From Anas platyrhynchos (Eukaryota; Chordata; Aves; Anseriformes; Anatidae): 64,000 nt of DNA. The DNA is taken from assembly GCF_047663525.1 (NCBI RefSeq), contig NC_092588.1, forward strand, positions 142,932,001 to 142,996,000, given 5' to 3'. The translations under genes were made by a program, and so were the position numbers. Shown here piece by piece: positions 1 through 14,300 of the stretch. The stretch's first letter is position 1; every line of letters begins with the position of its first letter. Below the pieces are notes generated by a model. That model saw only the letters and a program-made list of their open reading frames with translations. It had not been told where the DNA came from and made no database searches.

Positions 1-3000
1 CAGATGTTTATTTACTCTTGCTTTTCTCCAGAATCCTGATAGTTTCTCCCTCTGCTCACCAACACTCTATCAAAAGAACCATCCTGAAAATGACAGGATA
101 CTTTGCATTCCACTCCTGGAAGAACTCCAAAGACAGTGCAGCATTTGCTGATGAGAAAGTAAAAAGCTGTGCAAAGCCATTAGGTCTGATCTACTCAAAC
201 TCTTCGGAAGAACCAGTAGCAAGACAAATCTGTAAGATGCTGATCACATACATACTGTCCGTGTAAACAAAGCTCAAGCACAGTCACCAAACTGGTGAGG
301 CCAAAGCTATGGCCATGGCTATCTAGCAGGTGCTTGTCAGTTGATTTTCCCTATTTAAGAACTGCCAATTTGTTTCTTTTAACAAAAAAGCTGAGCTTTG
401 GAAAAGTACTCTGAAGCAAAAAGGCCAAAAAACATACAACCCCAAATTGCCAAATACCTAAAGAATTTGTAATACGAGTAAACATTCAAAAGACTATTTC
501 CTATTACACTTATTGAAGACTTCAAATGCACGAAAGAGTGTTGGGATGGAAGTCATCTGACTAAGCTCACTAATCTACAAACATCCCACATTCCTGACAA
601 TTAACATCGAGTCATCTATAGCCATCCTACATTCCTGTTAACTCACATCAGGTCAACAGTGAAGCTGAAAACATGATCCATCTCACTCTGAATTAGATAT
701 TTCAAATATCAGATGAATCACATCCTTAAAATGCCTAATTTTTTCCATGGATCATAAAGGTAGTGTTGAATGACCAGCTCAGCTACAAATGCCTACTCTG
801 TTTATATTTAGAGATAGATGAGATTAATCTAATCTATGTATTGACTTCTATGTCTTGATACTAGAACAAAGACATAGACCTCTCCCTACTTTTGGTCACT
901 TATATTTTTTTAAAAGAACATATACAAATTAGCAGGGTTGAACTGGAAAGACAAAAAGGTCTGGTATTAAATTAAAAGAAGCAGCAGCCTACACAAACAA
1001 CAGTCTTGTTTTTTAATTTAACACTGATAGTTGTAAATCCTGATTGCATACTTGGAGACATGACCTATGCTGCACCTAATACACATACACTAGTCTAGGT
1101 TGTGTGTGATAGTGTCAGACCGTGTGAGCAATTCTGAGGTTGCATAGCACTTGGCTAACAGAGAATAAAAGCCTTAACGTTATTACAGTGAACCCTTGAA
1201 GAAAATTTAATGAGGTTGAATTAAGAAAGACCTGTGCCTTTATAGACAACTGAGAGCTAGCAAAGCTGTTTAAGTTTCATAAGCATTGAGCAAACAGAAA
1301 AGACAGTATGATTCAAAACCAGTTAAAAAAAGAAGAAGAAAATGATAGCAATAGTCTGTGAAAATTAAAAAAAAAAAGTTCTTTGGAGAAGTAATTTTTT
1401 TTAAAATATATTAAAAACTGAAGTCAGTAAGAGCATAGAAAAAATATATATAGATGAGGACATGGCAGAAGCACAGGCATGCTTCTGTAATAACTGTATA
1501 TAGAAAACTGTGATTAAATTGAGCTGAGATCCAATGTGGAACATTTAAGACCAATGTGGAATGTTGTTCTTAAAACACTTGGTAGCTTTCAGACACAATC
1601 ATGTTCTTTAGATAAGACAACAATTTGATTATCTATTTCATGATTATAAAATCTTAAGTCAGACCGAGACAGATGTGGTGATTTACAATTATGTTACAGG
1701 TATAGTAGTTATGGTGTTAAAGCAGTAGCACATTAATTTATATAACATACCTGCTTTTACAATAGAATACAATTCCACAGAAAGGGAAGAATCATACTTC
1801 AGTTATTTTACATTCTTTACCTTTGCCCTGAATTTTTGATGGATCATCTCTCCTTTCTTGTTTTCGGTTGAAATCTTTTTTTTTTTTTCCTCCTGCTTAT
1901 TTTCGTTATGTCTATCTTGCCTTTCATCTCATCAGCTACAAAACACTTAGGAATGGGTGATCCTTAGAACATTAATTAACCTCCACTACACAGAAATTCC
2001 TCAGAATCGGTGTTTACAGTTAAAAATCAACTGGCAGTTATGTATTTTATATGTCTCATAATGAAGAATGATTGTTTGTACAGTATTTTGAGGAGAGAGC
2101 TATGCAAGTTCTTCAGAGTTGCCAATTATAATAATAATTTGAGAGTTCTCCATTTGCCAATATTTCCTACCCAGTAAATTTATCATAAAAAAAGATTTCT
2201 TTTTCAAGATCAGCACTGGCTAGAGTGTTAAAAAATACGTATCTTAACTATAAAATGCAATTTTTCCATGTTTTTATCCCATTCTTTTTTCAGCAAGCAT
2301 GTTCTTTTCAGAAATTTAAAAGAAAATCTTGGCTAATACCAGAAAATGGGAACAAGAGATGCTCACGAACAGTTGAGAAGAGAGGGATATAAAAAGATTA
2401 CCTGCCAAGGCTGACAGGTTAGCCAAATATGTGCCTAGAAACACTAGCAGGTGGCACATGATTATGGCTCATATATTTGGTATTTTCTGAAGAATATCAG
2501 TCTACCCCTTTGCCAAACTACAGCAAAATTATTTTTTTTCATCTTGATCCTTTGGTTCAGTTGAATAACCTCCTTCATATTCTCCCAACATATACTTTCT
2601 TAAGGGAAGATAAAAGGTTTATTGTTAGATTCTCTACCAATAAGATAGTCTAAAATATCCACAAATTTGGTCAGTCCTGAAAAAATGCATTACACTGGTA
2701 AACTTATTTTATATATGAAAATATTTTCTATATCCTCATATACACTTATTTACTATTTAGTAGCTAAAATATAGTTTCATGTAAGCCTTGCTAATATATT
2801 ATTATAAAGGAAAAACAGTTAACTCTTAACCACAGGTTATGGAAAAAATAATACAATATGAAATATATTTCCTACACAGATATTTTTACTACTGCTATTA
2901 GGTTCTAATATTTGATTCTATTGCACATCTAGGACCTGATTTCAAGATTACTGATAAATTCCTTTGATAATATTGCACACAAAATAATTTCTAAGTTGAT

Positions 3001-6000
3001 TACATATCTAGCCAAATTCATAACTTTTATGTTAACTGTCCAAGTATTCAGCCAGGGTTGTAAGTTCTACCCATCAGTAAATCTTCCTGATAAAATGGAA
3101 GCCAAATTAAGAAAGGCAGTTAGTTCATCAAAAATCATACTTGCTCTCCAGGCAAATAATTCAGGGGTATCAAAAAACATCAGATTTTAGACTTTTTCTA
3201 ATACTAGAAAGCTTTAAAGCACTATTACAACATGTAAAATAAGTAAAGCAAGAAATTAATACTTTAGTGGGTACACTGTAACACTAATACCATTTTTTTC
3301 TTGTCTTATACAACTTCAAATAACTTTTAATTAGTTTCACTTTAAATGAATTAGTATTGGAAGACACATTTTGTTCCTTAGGCTAAAATGTTCAGGTCTA
3401 TTTTGAGGTTCAGTGTTTGAAAATAAAACAGAATCACTATTCTACTACTCCCAAAATTGATTTCTTAATCCATGCATAGTTTATGAAGTTGATTTAAAAT
3501 TTTATAATGAGAACTAATGTAATCTTAATAATATGGAACATGTCCAACACCACTGTAACTTAAGAAAGCTATACTTTTCCATTATACAGTTAAAAAAAAT
3601 ACCGTGTCTATCCTCTATTTCACACAAGTTTTGAAAAAAAAATATATTAGTCACATCAATGTCTTCCCCAGTGCCATAAATTTATAATTGGTTCATATAA
3701 AAGAGTTGCTGTATACACCACCTGCTGAACTGCAGGAGGGCTAAGATTGCTTTTTGAAAGACTGGATGTTTTCTGTCACAAAATTTTATGAGGAAGTTTC
3801 AGATAGCTAAATGTTAGACCTTGGATATGACAAGGCTCAGCTTAGAGTCAAATTGTGATTGACTTTATACTAATGCACAGTAGGGAAGTACGTGAATCAC
3901 TGCTGCTGCTCCTCCTTCCCCTCTGAGCAGCGAAATGCCACAGTGCAAACCACATGTAAAGATTGCAAAAGAATTCCCTCACATATACAATTCTGCCACT
4001 TAAGACTGTGGTCTTCAAATGTCATGAAATAGGCTCCCTGTTCCTGTAATAGTTTCGACTTTAGTTGTCCGCACTTCTATCTTTCATGCAGACATGGATT
4101 TCCTGCACTCTGGTTTGCCTCAGCCCCCTAAATTTCAAGCTCCAGATGCCTTTCTGTCTTTTTCTGGGGAAGAAAACCCTCCCACACTGTTTATCAACAA
4201 TATCTACGTGAACACCTCATTCCAAATCCTTCATCTTAGCTCCTGGCAGAGCCTCCCTCCATATTTTCACCGTCTATTTGACTTTCTGCATTCCTAACCT
4301 GTACATTTCTTCCCCAAGAACGCTAGTGCCCTCCATGTACTAAAAAAAAAAAAAGCTCAGCCAGAGAACCACTGTGCCTTCCTGCAAGCCAACACACAGC
4401 TGCATTTCCCTGACTGATAAATTTGAGCTCCCTGAGAAAGGGAAATAAATTCTGTCTGTGGTACAGCAGCCACAGAACAGCTTTCTGCCTCTGCTCTGCT
4501 GACACCGCGAAGGAGACGATGGGCTGTAGCTCTTGCCCAACCAATTCTCACTGCAACACACACACTAAACACACTAAAAGAACTAGACCCATGGCTCTGA
4601 TCTCTTTGACTTTCATTTCCCTGAGCAAGTTGCCTAAAATAAATTGAGGACTTTTGGGGGGACCTTCCCACCGCCCACTTCCACGCAGCACCTGGGCACA
4701 TCTGCACCTGGGAGCTGGTGTTCAAAGCCATATGTGAGGTTCCTTCTCCCTAGCTCCTCTGCACACCACAGCCTTTCTCCAGCTCCCGGACATGGCACAA
4801 GATGCAAACAGCTAGGGAGAGGCATCAGGTTTGTTCACCTACAATTCTGAAGTAGAAAAGGGACAATGCTGCTCTAGGAAAGGATTTGCTCAGACTGGAA
4901 TCATTTAAAACAGAAACAAAATCAGCGGGTGTTTTACAGGAAGCATGAAACTTGACTGGTTTCACTGGTGTACCCCTAAAACAGAGCCAAAAATAGAATG
5001 ACTTTCCAAGTAAGAAATTGAAGGAAGAATTCTGCAGTTGCTATGGTCCTGCAGACCTCTGTCTGGAGCGCACCCTGGTATAAGAGTACATGTTAATCAC
5101 ACCCTTACAGGGAACCAAAAGTGAGCGACACAAGGGCTTAAAGGATTAAAGACTTATTCTGAGATTAGAGTTATTCCTGGCACAGTCACTAGCCCCAGTT
5201 CACCTCTCAACATCTCAATTTTATCTTAAAACTGGCAATAATCGGTGCTCGACAGCAGGCAGCACAAAGCATGATGCCCAGCTCTCACCACTTTTCTCTC
5301 TCTTTTTTCCTCAGTGGAGAACAACCCCAGCTCTGCTGCAAAGATTCTGCTCTGCTACCCAGTGATCCCCATTTCTAGCAAAAAGACCACTGTAAAATAC
5401 AGTCTCTTCACCTATTATTAAAAATTTCCACATGTAAAATGTAGTCCTTTCCCCAGAAATCTCACACTTCAGAAAGACTATTTCAATAAATAATGTAAAA
5501 TCTGAACCAGGCTGTAACAGTGAGATTCCCTCAGGATAAACATCAGCAGAGTGCCTCATCACAATTTTATCTGCTCTAGCCCCAAACGATGCCTAACACA
5601 ACGCCATCACCAAGCTCACTGGTCTCTCCTTGCTGCCCACTCTTAAGCCGATGGGGAGACACACAGGAGCACACATGTTCTATCTTCTGTTTCACAGCCC
5701 TGGGAAGCCTGAAGGTAGGACAACGAGCCAGACCACAGAAGCAGCTGCTTCCCAGTGGAGCAATTCCAGCATGGCTGCTCCTTCCCAAAAAGGAGGGGAA
5801 ACGGGGAAGGGCAAAAAGTCAGAAGGGAATTTCCCCTGCATTGGATTTTTGTCCATGTCAAAACCTGTACCATCTGCCGGTACAGATCACAGGACCCAGC
5901 AAGTTTGCTTTACACAGGAAGCAACTGTCTCTTTAAGACAGCGATCCAAGAGTGGTATAAAACCTACATATCTTTCAGGCTTTATGGAAGTTTAGCGTTT

Positions 6001-8194
6001 GCAAATTGATCTGTTATAGAGTCTTGCTGAACTGTGAATCCTGTTTACTTTAGCAGACATTCAAAAACTGTTGCACCTATGAATTACTGTATTTTCTAAC
6101 TTGGTATATCCAACATCTATTATTTAAGGCATTTTATTTGATTTTTTTAAGATGTGCAAACAATGTATTCAACGTTTGAAAACACACGAGTCCTCCAAAA
6201 TGTGTTTCTATATAAATATGCTTGTAGATACTTAAATAACATAGTCATAAATTTATTTTCTCTTATGTTGCATGTGTCATGAACACTTGCCTACATGAAC
6301 AACAAGAATGCCAAAAAATCTCCTAAGTCTAGCCAGAAATGCAGTATTTATACTTGAATTAAAATGAATTCCATGTGCAAGCTGAAGTAGCACTCCATCA
6401 ATAAAGCATTTCAACCACTGTCTGTGGTATGGCACAGAGGCATCTCTTTTCAGCTTTATCTGACACTAGGGATTTCTTGCTTTACGTAGCTAAAAATTGA
6501 CAGAAAATTATTTTTATTTTCAAGTACTTTGTTTAATTTATTTCTAATTTGAAGAGCTATTGGAAGACAGGGGTGTGCATGACTACAAGCATACATGTGA
6601 ATTTTCAAAACAAAGCTTTTCATACGATAGAATTTCGTATTACAAATACATCCTACCAGGTATTCACAATATGATCAACAGCACTCCCCTTCCTAATTCT
6701 AGTTCTAAGCCATTAAGCAATTTTGCCTGTTGACATCTTGAAGAAAATATACTCAGTTCTAAAATGGAGGAACATGAAAAATATATTTTCCTATTTGCTA
6801 TTCTCACACTTCATTCAAAATGGTTTCATGCAAGTGTAGGTATGTTTTAATACTGAATCACATCCAATACTAAAATCCAAACATGCCTATAGGAAGAATC
6901 TAAAGAGGAGAGGGACTTTGAGAAATATATTATCAGGAGAGAAGAGCCTTAAAGCCTTTGGTAAAGATGGTGATCCACAGATGGGCCAATTAAAAGATTT
7001 TTGTGAATTTATCAATAGTAGGGATTTTCAAGTATGCTCTCCAGAAGCCTATAGCTGAACAAGTTAAATGCTGAATGTTACACCAGATTAAGCTTGCAAA
7101 GGGTTACTTTAGCATAGCCACAGTAACAAGAATATAAAGTTCCAACCTAGAAATGATAAAGTGTAATGAATTGTAGGGACTTGTATTTATCAATGCATTT
7201 CTGTGCTTTTTTGGCTACAGAAAATAGAATAGGTCCTACAGCAAATAGAATAGGTCCACATGGACAAACACAGCACAAGTAGTGAGAGTGCATTAAATGA
7301 CCGAGTTACTTTTCTGCAATGGTTAAAGGACTGGAAGGAACCAAAGCTGTTCTTATTCCTTGCTAGTATATCTGTTGAACTAAATGCCAGCCCCATCGTT
7401 TTTATCTGTCGGATGAGCATACGCTGTAGCTGTACTCCAAGAAACAGATAAGACAGTGCTTTTATTAGTAACTTACATTACTTAAATTCCTGTACAAACT
7501 TGTTAAGGAATTTCTCCTGAGGCAAAAACATGATTAGTTTTAGAGTCTTCCAGAATGGTGGAGAGGCCTTTGTTTTGTGATGTGTTTTTTTTTCAGACAT
7601 ACACCGAAGTCTAAACATATGTATTTATAGGCTCCAAAAGATTTTCAACAGGTCTGTGTAAAAAGACTTTTTGTTTGTTTGTTTTAGAGGATGCCTGTTT
7701 ATCATACACTTTCTTGCCCACCAACAGAAACTATCCAGACACAAGACCATGTTAGAACTACTCCAGTTATGCGTTAATCATAGTTGATGAAAGACTTTAG
7801 GCAAGTATTCAGTTTTAATAAAAACTCTTGAAAGTTATTATCCACATAAAGAAATATCTTGGAAAGTTTCAAAAAGCAAAACAGAAACCTAATAATTAAT
7901 AAAGAAATTATACCATCTTAAGTATTAAATAACACTGAACAGATGGCTTACTCTAAGGGTCTATATAAGCCAAAAACAGCAGATCAAAAATGCAGGAGAA
8001 AGGGTGGGTGATAAGAAAACACACAGCTCCAGGATCTGAACATGCAACATAGCAGGGCAACAAAAAAAAAAAAAAAAAAAAAAAAACGAAGGAAGGGTGG
8101 AAAAAAAGGATGAGGAGCTGGTCTGGTGACCTCAGATATAGAAGGGAAAAAGTGGCTTTTTTTTTTTTTTTTTTAAACAACACTTCTAACCTAC
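1..8194 (-). other. ARMC4: ARMC4 intron, at least 8.2 kb, runs off the left edge
   Basis: No stretch in either strand continues the protein after KYLK (the family next has GGNQTATVIALCSMRD). The intron is AT-rich and holds no gene. Somewhat GC-richer DNA at about 4100-5990 contains short open frames on both strands without recognisable similarity. Simple sequence: (TTTG)n near 7670-7685 and long homopolymers at 8062-8086 and 8157-8174. A 15-base direct repeat (AAATAGAATAGGTCC) occurs twice near 7223-7256. Confidence 0.8.
8062..8174. repeat. A25 and T18 tracts facing each other beside a splice donor
   Basis: An uninterrupted run of 25 A at 8062-8086 and 18 T at 8157-8174, 70 bases apart. The T tract ends 20 bases from the ARMC4 donor at 8194. 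In the minus-strand transcript these become A18 followed by U25. Confidence 0.95.
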
Positions 8195-8339
8195 CTTTAA
8201 ATATTTTGCAAGTTTCTGAATTCCCCAGTATTCTGATGGCAAATCAGTGTTTCCTTCCTGATGACGTACAGGCTGTTCTTCATCTTCCTCAGTCTCTGAG
8301 GAACTTTCACTAACTTCTTCAGACTTGCTTGATACTTTC
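8195..8339 (-). CDS. ARMC4: ARMC4 exon, residues 428-476 (acidic run and start of conserved C-terminal half)
   Basis: Acceptor TTTTCGTTTTTAG, donor GTAGGT, ending in phase 0. It encodes an acidic serine run ([14 protein letters not shown]), then [17 protein letters not shown]. Human has SDSSSESEEDEEPP and DLPSEYWQIQKLVKYLKGG. The serines followed by acidic residues fit casein kinase 2-type sites (inference). The next exon is not in the window. Confidence 0.96.
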
Positions 8340-11300
8340 CTAAAAACGAAAAAAGACCATCACCTACCCAGCTATACAGTAAAATGAACAAGCATATTTT
8401 AAATAGATATGACAACTCTGCATTACAATGGCATTGGCAAAATGTAATTATCATTACCAAACATTAAGTATGGTGATAAATACAGTGGATACAGAAAATA
8501 AAAAATTGAAGGAAGAAAAATAAGTAAGCCATACCATTTCAAAGATGATTGCATTTTAACAGATGCAGAAGAAATACAACTGGCTTTCTTTTTGAATTTT
8601 GTAGACACACTACTACTTCTCCGTTGTTCTTCATTTATTTTTTTTGCAGCTTTGGCACTAAAATATTCATTTTTATTTAAAAAAAAAAAAGAATAAATAT
8701 TATTTTACATATATATAACCAAAAGTTACGGTTGGACACATAGATCGGATGAGTTTATGAACCTGGACAATAACCTTCATTAAAAAGAAAGTGTTCTGTG
8801 TCTTAAGTAACTAATTTTTCTTGAAGAAAACAGTGGAATATTAGAAAATCTGCATTATGCTGACCTGTATGCAACACAAGACCAAAGAATAAGTATATGT
8901 AGCCAGACCATCTATCCTAGGTTACTGTCTTTAACTATGATGAATAGCATCTATCTAGGTAGCAGCAGGAGAACGACAGAGGAATACTTTTCCAGAATAT
9001 TCCTCAGCAAATTCTAGTTCAGGGAAATCCTAAGCTTCCTTATGTTAACGGTTTTGGATGGATATTTCTTCCATTACTTTGTCTTGGTTGCTTTTTTAAC
9101 TCACGTAATTGAATAGCCTCTACTCTCCTGTGGCAAAAAAAAATAGAGCTTAGCCACACATTTTGTGAAAAACGATCATATTGCTTACTGATCATAGTGC
9201 ATACAATATATCTTCCTTCCCTCATATTCCAAGAGGAAACCCAGGCCCAGCTGGGCAAAATCACTGGTACTTTTTTTGTTCCTAATTTATAATATAGTGA
9301 AAACAAAATGTCCTTTTGAGCCTGGGTTGGTCATCCTATCCCAGTCATAACAATAAGGGAGAATGCTCACGGTTTGTTTATGAAAGTATGATTACACCCA
9401 ATTTCACTACATCTAGACTATATCTAGATGTAGATCTACATCTAGAAATAATGATTGTGGAAAAAATAAGCTCTTTTTCCTGGCAAACCACTTTTTTTTT
9501 TTTTTTTTTTTAACTGATGACTGTAGGACACACCCAAAACCTCATAAAACATTTCTTGCAACATGTCAACATGTCAAAATGGCAGACCTGAGAGGATATT
9601 GACCTCTTTTATTTTTGTGAGATGGCAATCAAAGCCTTTTATTTAGATATTCAATTTCATCTATTAACACAAAATAAGAAATTATGAAATCAGAAATAGG
9701 GTTCTGATTTCAGAAGAGAAACCTAAAATGGAGTATCCAATATGTACTTTGTTTTGGGTATCCAAACTTTGAGATAGCCCCATTAGTGAAGACTTGCTAA
9801 AAGGAGTTAGAAAAAAAGCTCATATGATTTGGAAACATTAAAAATTGTTATTATAATTAAGAGTCATCTTGTTTTTCCATCCTGGACGTCCTCTGCCTCC
9901 CTTAGAAAGTGTTGTTCAGATTATATAGTCTACTCTTTCTTGCTTTAAAGGGCACTTTGCAGCAAAACTATCACATGACAGTCCTGAAGGACCAAGCAAT
10001 GCAGATGGTTACAAGAAATTTCCCTGCCTTGTCTTGTTGTAACATCATCAAAATTGTTATATGATAGGAAAGAACAGTAAGAAATTCCTCTGCTAGTCAG
10101 GTCTCTTTCCTTAGACATTTGCATGCAGTAGACTTCATTTTATTGCTCTTAACTTGGGATAATAATGCAAACTGTAACAGGCAGTCCAATCACTAGCACA
10201 GGTTAGAGAGATCTATTGAAAATTCAATTACAAAGATGATAACTACTTACCTGCGGGCAGCAGAAAGCCCAGTATTCTTCCACTTCACAGATGGTTCTAA
10301 TTTCTTCTTTTCAATGGATTTGCTTTTTGCAACGGAACTTTTCACTTTCTCATGTATATTCTTTTCTGTGTGATCATAATGGTTCTGGGATTGGCCAGAG
10401 ACCTTAGCATCAACTGCTTCTACATGCTGATAATTTTTCTCATACGTTGGTTCTTTAAAAAAAGTATATTCCTAACAAAAGAAGGAGACAGGGTTTGTCA
10501 GCCATACTGCAGTATGAATAACACACATTAAAACAATAAGTTACAAGCAAAATTCCAGGATGCAGTGATTAAAAAATGTATTTATTAAATGTGGAATTAA
10601 AGTATAGGCATACAATAAGATTACCTTTAAAAGAATTAAATGTTAAATTAATCTGAAAAGTATCTGTTACTGTATGCAAACTAAAGTTTTTGAAATAAAT
10701 GAATGAGCTAAATTTGGAACTTCTTGAATATACCTGAATATTGAGTGTCGCTCAATTTCTACTGTGTTAAGTAATTTGTGATACAAGCGCTTTTATAGAA
10801 CCTAATTCCAAATGAGTTTTAAGACTCAAGTCATTCTGCTTTCAATGGACCATTTATATAAAAAAAAAAAAACTATTTCCCTGCATAAAGGATTTATAAA
10901 AAAATTCCACAGAAAAAATAATGAACATAAAACTGAAGATAGGCTATGATAAACTGCTAGACTTCAGTTCCAAGTAATTTAATTTGATATAGTTTAGAAT
11001 AGTTTTATAGTCAGAATATAAATATAATCCATTTAATTTTTTTCATTTTCTGTCTCTCAGGACAAGACATTGGTGAACAAGTCACATGCAAGAATGGAGC
11101 TGAGTGGCACCTACGAATCCTTCAGCTGTCTGTGTCTGGTACCATAGCTGATCAAAAATATCCAGAACAGAAAGGACTCTTGTCAACTGTTATTTTCTAT
11201 TGGAACATAGTCAATTTTCACAGGAAAGACAGCATATGATCGTTACTTATTATTATTGCAGCTGTCACTACCAGAAAGGTGAAGACATTCCTTTATGTAT

Positions 11301-14300
11301 CTGATTCAAGGCAGTTTTAAAGGAGACTGTCACAGCATGGTCTGTCTTCGATTAGTCTCTGATGAGAATCGGCTGTTCCTGGCTTGCTGACCCAACCACC
11401 CAATCGTAAATTAATTCTTGTTAATTCTCTCATTCTAAAAACATACTTTAAACAAGACAACTTACCATGATAGTCAAACCATGAGGGAAATGATGCTGTT
11501 GCTAGACCAGCTAAACACATTTTTAAAGCATGTTTTCTACAGTGCTATATACCAACACAGCACTTCTAAATGTTAGCTTAAACGAGATATTATAAAAGTT
11601 AATTGGCTTTGCAGTAAATGTATACATAATAAACTTTTTGAAGCTCTCCTCTCCTCAGAAAATCAATCAAAATTATTTCTAGTCATATTTTATTTTATAC
11701 AGGGAAGCCTGAAAATACTTCTGTACCTTTTAGAATTCTAGAGTAGAGCTGATTTTCCTTTAAATAAAATGCAGCGCAGCTCTACAGTCTAAACTTGTTT
11801 AAATTTTAACTTTAGAATGCAGAATGTACTGAACTATATCATCAGAAAAGCAATAGGATATGATATGTGTAAACTGTTAAAATGGTATAGTTTACATTCT
11901 TCAGTAATTTACACAGGAAATACAGAATAAATGGTTCTATGATTCTATATGACAACTGAAGGAAAATGGGATAAATTCTATTTATTTACTCTTATCTAGC
12001 ATGTAAGAATTTCTTGAATAGCTACATTATATTTATAAGCAGGGCAGAAAAACAGTAAAGAAGGATACACGCTTTATTTAACATCCATATTCATATTTAC
12101 AATTATTAATATTTTAAATATTTATTAATATTTATTTAAAATACTACCTTATTTTAGCTTCCATGACCATCATATGAAGCCAAACCACTTTGAAAATACA
12201 TTAAAGCAGTAACTATATCTAAAACATTCATATATTGTCATATTTATGAAATGTAAATCAGTATGTAGATAAAACATTAAAGAAATATTTGCATATAGGA
12301 TAAAAATGCATTTTAGAACTCATTGCACTTCTGAACAGAAGAACTGAACATTTAATTCCATTACTGTTACTATGTATTTATGTGTGCAATATGAAATGCT
12401 GTTCTTTCAAAACCGTCAAGCTTTTGTATTTCAAAAAAGCAAATGTCAGTCCCACAACCCCCAAAGTCGGAACCTAAGCATATGTAAATTTCCCTGTTAA
12501 TGATTTCCTCCTTACAACAATTAAAATTGAATATAAATAACCACAACAAAACTTCTGATAGACTTAACCTGTAATGAATTTTACCACAAAGTTATCAATC
12601 TGTTATATGCATGCTAGAAGTCTGTAAAAAGTGTTTTTTGACAGGAATGATGAAACAACTAAAATTGTAGCGGTACTGTGTGATTCTGTTGTAGCAGACA
12701 AAATATGATGCTCCTCACTCTACCTAGTTTAGCACTCGCAGTAAATGCCAGAAGCCCTTGCATTTTTGAGTGACTGGAACAACAGCAACTGTGTAAGCTG
12801 GATACATAACTCTTAGCTCTGAAATTTAAATCAGGCAATTCTTGTAAAAACATTGGGCTATTATTTATATTTGGGTCAGAAAGAATGAAGATAAAAATTC
12901 AAGTGGTTTTGATCACAGGAAAATATTGTCATAAAAAGTTGACCTTTTCCATAAGGATATCATATTTTCCTCCTTTAACATTTCCAGTGCTCCATAAAGA
13001 ATAATACCAGAATACAAGCAGATTTTTTTATGCAAAATTAGAAGCTGACTTCACATATTGGATCAAAACACATAATACTGTATGATAGAATGATTACTAA
13101 AATAGCGTGTTATCTGCTTTCAAACACAAAACATTATGGGGAAAAAAACTCTATTCATGATTCCAAAATTTAAACATTTTTTAATAACATTAAGTATTAT
13201 GAAGTCTAGTTTTAATAGTACATATCAAGTGTCATGTTCAATGTAAGTGTTCTATCTTTGCTCGTATTATGCTTCCTATTTCCTCTAGAAAACTTTTATG
13301 TACATATGACAGTGGCTTGTGCCTTTATTATTTTATTTATTTATTTATTTATTTGGTCATCAGATGACAAAACATGTTCTGCTAAAACATGCTGAACTTA
13401 GGTTCAGTTGAACCATTATTCAGTTGCACTTGGCTTCCAGAGTCATTACTTTCCAACAGAGGTCTGTGCTCCAGCAGCGGGCAATCAGGATAATTCCTGG
13501 GGGAAGATGTGTTTGCAGCTATGCTACAGAGAAATAGGCCATGTAGTACAGGCCCTCTCCACAAATAACTCCTGAGTTCCAGGCAACTCCAGGCTTTTTA
13601 AGTAGACACTAGGACTCTTAACATGGGACTTTCTTTTAAGCACACATTTTGTGCTTTTATCATAGAACTGTTGAACACAAATGTATATTTTTTTTCAGGA
13701 TTACATGTTTGCAAGGGTTAACAATTTTTGCTTAGTAAGACTTGTATGTTCCATCTCACAACAGTGGAGCTAACTCATTGGGAAGCCCAAAGTAATTTCA
13801 CACAAGGTTTAGACAGTCCATAAAATAATGTCTGTGATGTCAGTACTTTCTATCCTGCAATTACCTGAACGTAAACTGGCAGCTACTGCATTTAAAATTG
13901 TAATTACATTGCAATTATCAGAATAGTAAGTTGGTTACAACATTCTTCTTAGAAGCATAAGAAATAGTCTGAGCTCAAGCCGTGATTAGAATAAGGGTGA
14001 TGCCTGCAGACAGATAACAGATAGACTAAAACATGGGGACACAGAGAGAGAAATAATTCAGGAAGTATGCAACTGAGGACAGTCCAGATACGTAAGATAC
14101 GGTGGCACAGCCTGCATGTAGCCTTTCATACAAACTCTTCTGAATTTTGTTTCAATCATGGCTTATAATGATAGAATTTAAAAGACAAACTGGGAAACTC
14201 ATACACTGTATCACAGAAAATAGGATGAAAGGGCTGAGGAGAAATGATTAAATATGGACTTGAAGCTATGCACACTGCTTCTCCAGGTGCTGTACAGCAC

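Noticed and set aside
5589..5995. Overlapping plus-strand open frames of 115 and 121 codons in the ARMC4 intron
   Set aside because: Two frames and the opposite strand are open over the same GC-richer patch, so composition explains them; no recognisable domain.
11040..11110. Pyrimidine tract plus CAG followed by a short open stretch on the plus strand, resembling an exon start
   Set aside because: It is antisense inside the ARMC4 intron with no matching donor or homology; a chance acceptor-like sequence.
11930..11950. Short motif resembling the CR1 3' terminal repeat
   Set aside because: No CR1 body sequence is attached on either side, so it is not called as an element.
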